Assembly (NCBI RefSeq): GCF_043641665.1
Contig: NC_092203.1
Span: forward strand, 8,347,067 to 8,411,066
DNA length: 64,000 bases
From: Enoplosus armatus
Taxonomy: Eukaryota > Chordata > Actinopteri > Centrarchiformes > Enoplosidae
Direction of reading: 5' to 3'
Shown here: piece after piece, positions 62,966-64,000 of the stretch
Numbering within the stretch: position 1 is the first letter of the stretch
Layout: the number at the start of each line of letters is the position of its first letter
Notes under the pieces: generated by a model
What the model was told of the DNA's origin: nothing
Seen by the model: the letters and a program-made list of their open reading frames with translations, nothing else
The model's database searches: none
Translations under genes and position numbers: made by a program

Positions 62966-64000
62966 GTGAGGTCTGCCTGCTTTAGTGGACACTGCTTTTA
63001 TTTGAATGACCCACTGTTTTAAGGCAACTGGATTAAAGTTTGTTAAGTAAATATTTGGGCTAGTATTTTGCCTTTATTTGTCAGTTGTCAATAATTGTGG
63101 TGTGTTCCTTTCTGTGTGATTGTGATAACGACGTTATTGTTATACACTTTGGTGAAATGTCATTTTCTCTTAGAATATGATTGTGACGTTTTCACGCTTG
63201 TGTGATTGTTCTTTATTAAATTAAATGTATAAAAGTATAAATTTGGAAACCTCAGGAGTAGTTGCGAAGACAACTGAATCCCATAGAGAGCGATAAACAA
63301 GTTAATTTTCCCAATTGTATCAATAGTTTATTACATACTATCTCATAAAAACATTTTCAACTTTTTCCACATATAAACACCGCAAATTGGTACATTTACA
63401 AATCTTCAACCGTCTAAATTCATACAAAAGGAACACTGTGATTGATCAATACACAAGACGTTCTATTATTACAAGGACTGCATGTACTGTGTGTATGCAT
63501 GTATAAATGTATGCATGTATTTAAGAATCTATATGCATCTGTCTGTTGTTGTAAAGTCCAAATATTGCAGTCAAATTTTTGCTTTGTTCAAATAATTCAT
63601 CAATTGTGAATTAGTACCAATGGAGACACATTTACAAGATAAATATTTTGGATGTTAATCCAACTTAGGCACTGACTGGGTGATCATGATCTGAGCAACC
63701 TGACCAACCGATGGGTAATACTGAGAAACCACAGCAAATTACCAGTGTATGACTTTTCCAAGTAAATGTTATCTACATTACAGACTGCTTTTCGTAGTTT
63801 ATTACAGTTAGAGTTCAGTTTTAACCACAGAACAAGAAGTTGTACCAAAAATTCCTAGCTCACCCTAAAATAGTTCATTTTTACTGTGAATCTGAACACC
63901 AATCACAAAGACACTCCTTATTTTTATTTGTTTTTTTTGCCTCGATGCTAATTCGAAAGGTGAATCCAAAATGCTCGCGCTCACACACACATGCAAATAA
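62966..64000. other. AT-rich right edge
   Basis: No coding exon recognised. Minus-strand AATAAA signals (for example 63,327-63,332), followed to the right by AT-rich sequence, would be compatible with the 3' UTR of a minus-strand gene whose body lies beyond the window, but this is weak. Confidence 0.35.

Overview
The window reads as nuclear DNA of a bony fish, most likely a percomorph teleost. Vertebrate genes are split by short GT-AG introns, CA/GT microsatellites are very dense, and there are degenerate tRNA-type SINEs, a LINE 3' tail and two copies of an interspersed repeat ('TTAGCATGCTAAC' family) that I know from percomorph genomes. The Na,K-ATPase also carries the N-terminus typical of teleost alpha-1 subunits. 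No bacterial, plasmid or viral genes were seen.

Layout, left to right. (1) 1-12,020, minus strand: atp1a1, the Na,K-ATPase alpha-1 catalytic subunit. Twenty coding exons (2,849 nt, about 950 of an expected ~1,023 residues) are present; the last ~74 codons lie beyond the left edge. The promoter has a TATA box at 12,011-12,017 and a GA-rich 5' UTR. (2) About 12.0-36.5 kb: a 24-kb gene desert between two divergently transcribed genes, holding many microsatellites and repeat remnants. (3) About 36.5-50.5 kb, plus strand: obsl1 (obscurin-like 1). The CDS is 38,065-50,170 in 24 exons, 2,215 residues, 22 Ig domains and one fibronectin type III domain. (4) 50.5-52.5 kb: a convergent intergenic gap with a strong CTCF-type motif and a small inverted-repeat element. 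(5) About 52.55-62.1 kb, minus strand: ctdsp1, a small CTD phosphatase of 262 residues in 7 exons. It carries a mir-26 family hairpin in its fourth intron and a CpG-rich promoter. (6) 62.2-64.0 kb: a possible first coding exon of an unidentified plus-strand gene, head-to-head with ctdsp1, then AT-rich sequence.

The three protein genes belong to separate pathways: ion transport, the sarcomeric M-band/cytoskeleton, and nuclear phosphatase repression of neuronal genes. The one visible functional link is inside ctdsp1. Its transcript carries mir-26, and its predicted 3' UTR holds a miR-26 seed match, which suggests a host-intronic-miRNA feedback loop. Exon coordinates were derived by hand from splice consensus, reading-frame phase and family similarity; all phases close without a frameshift or stop.
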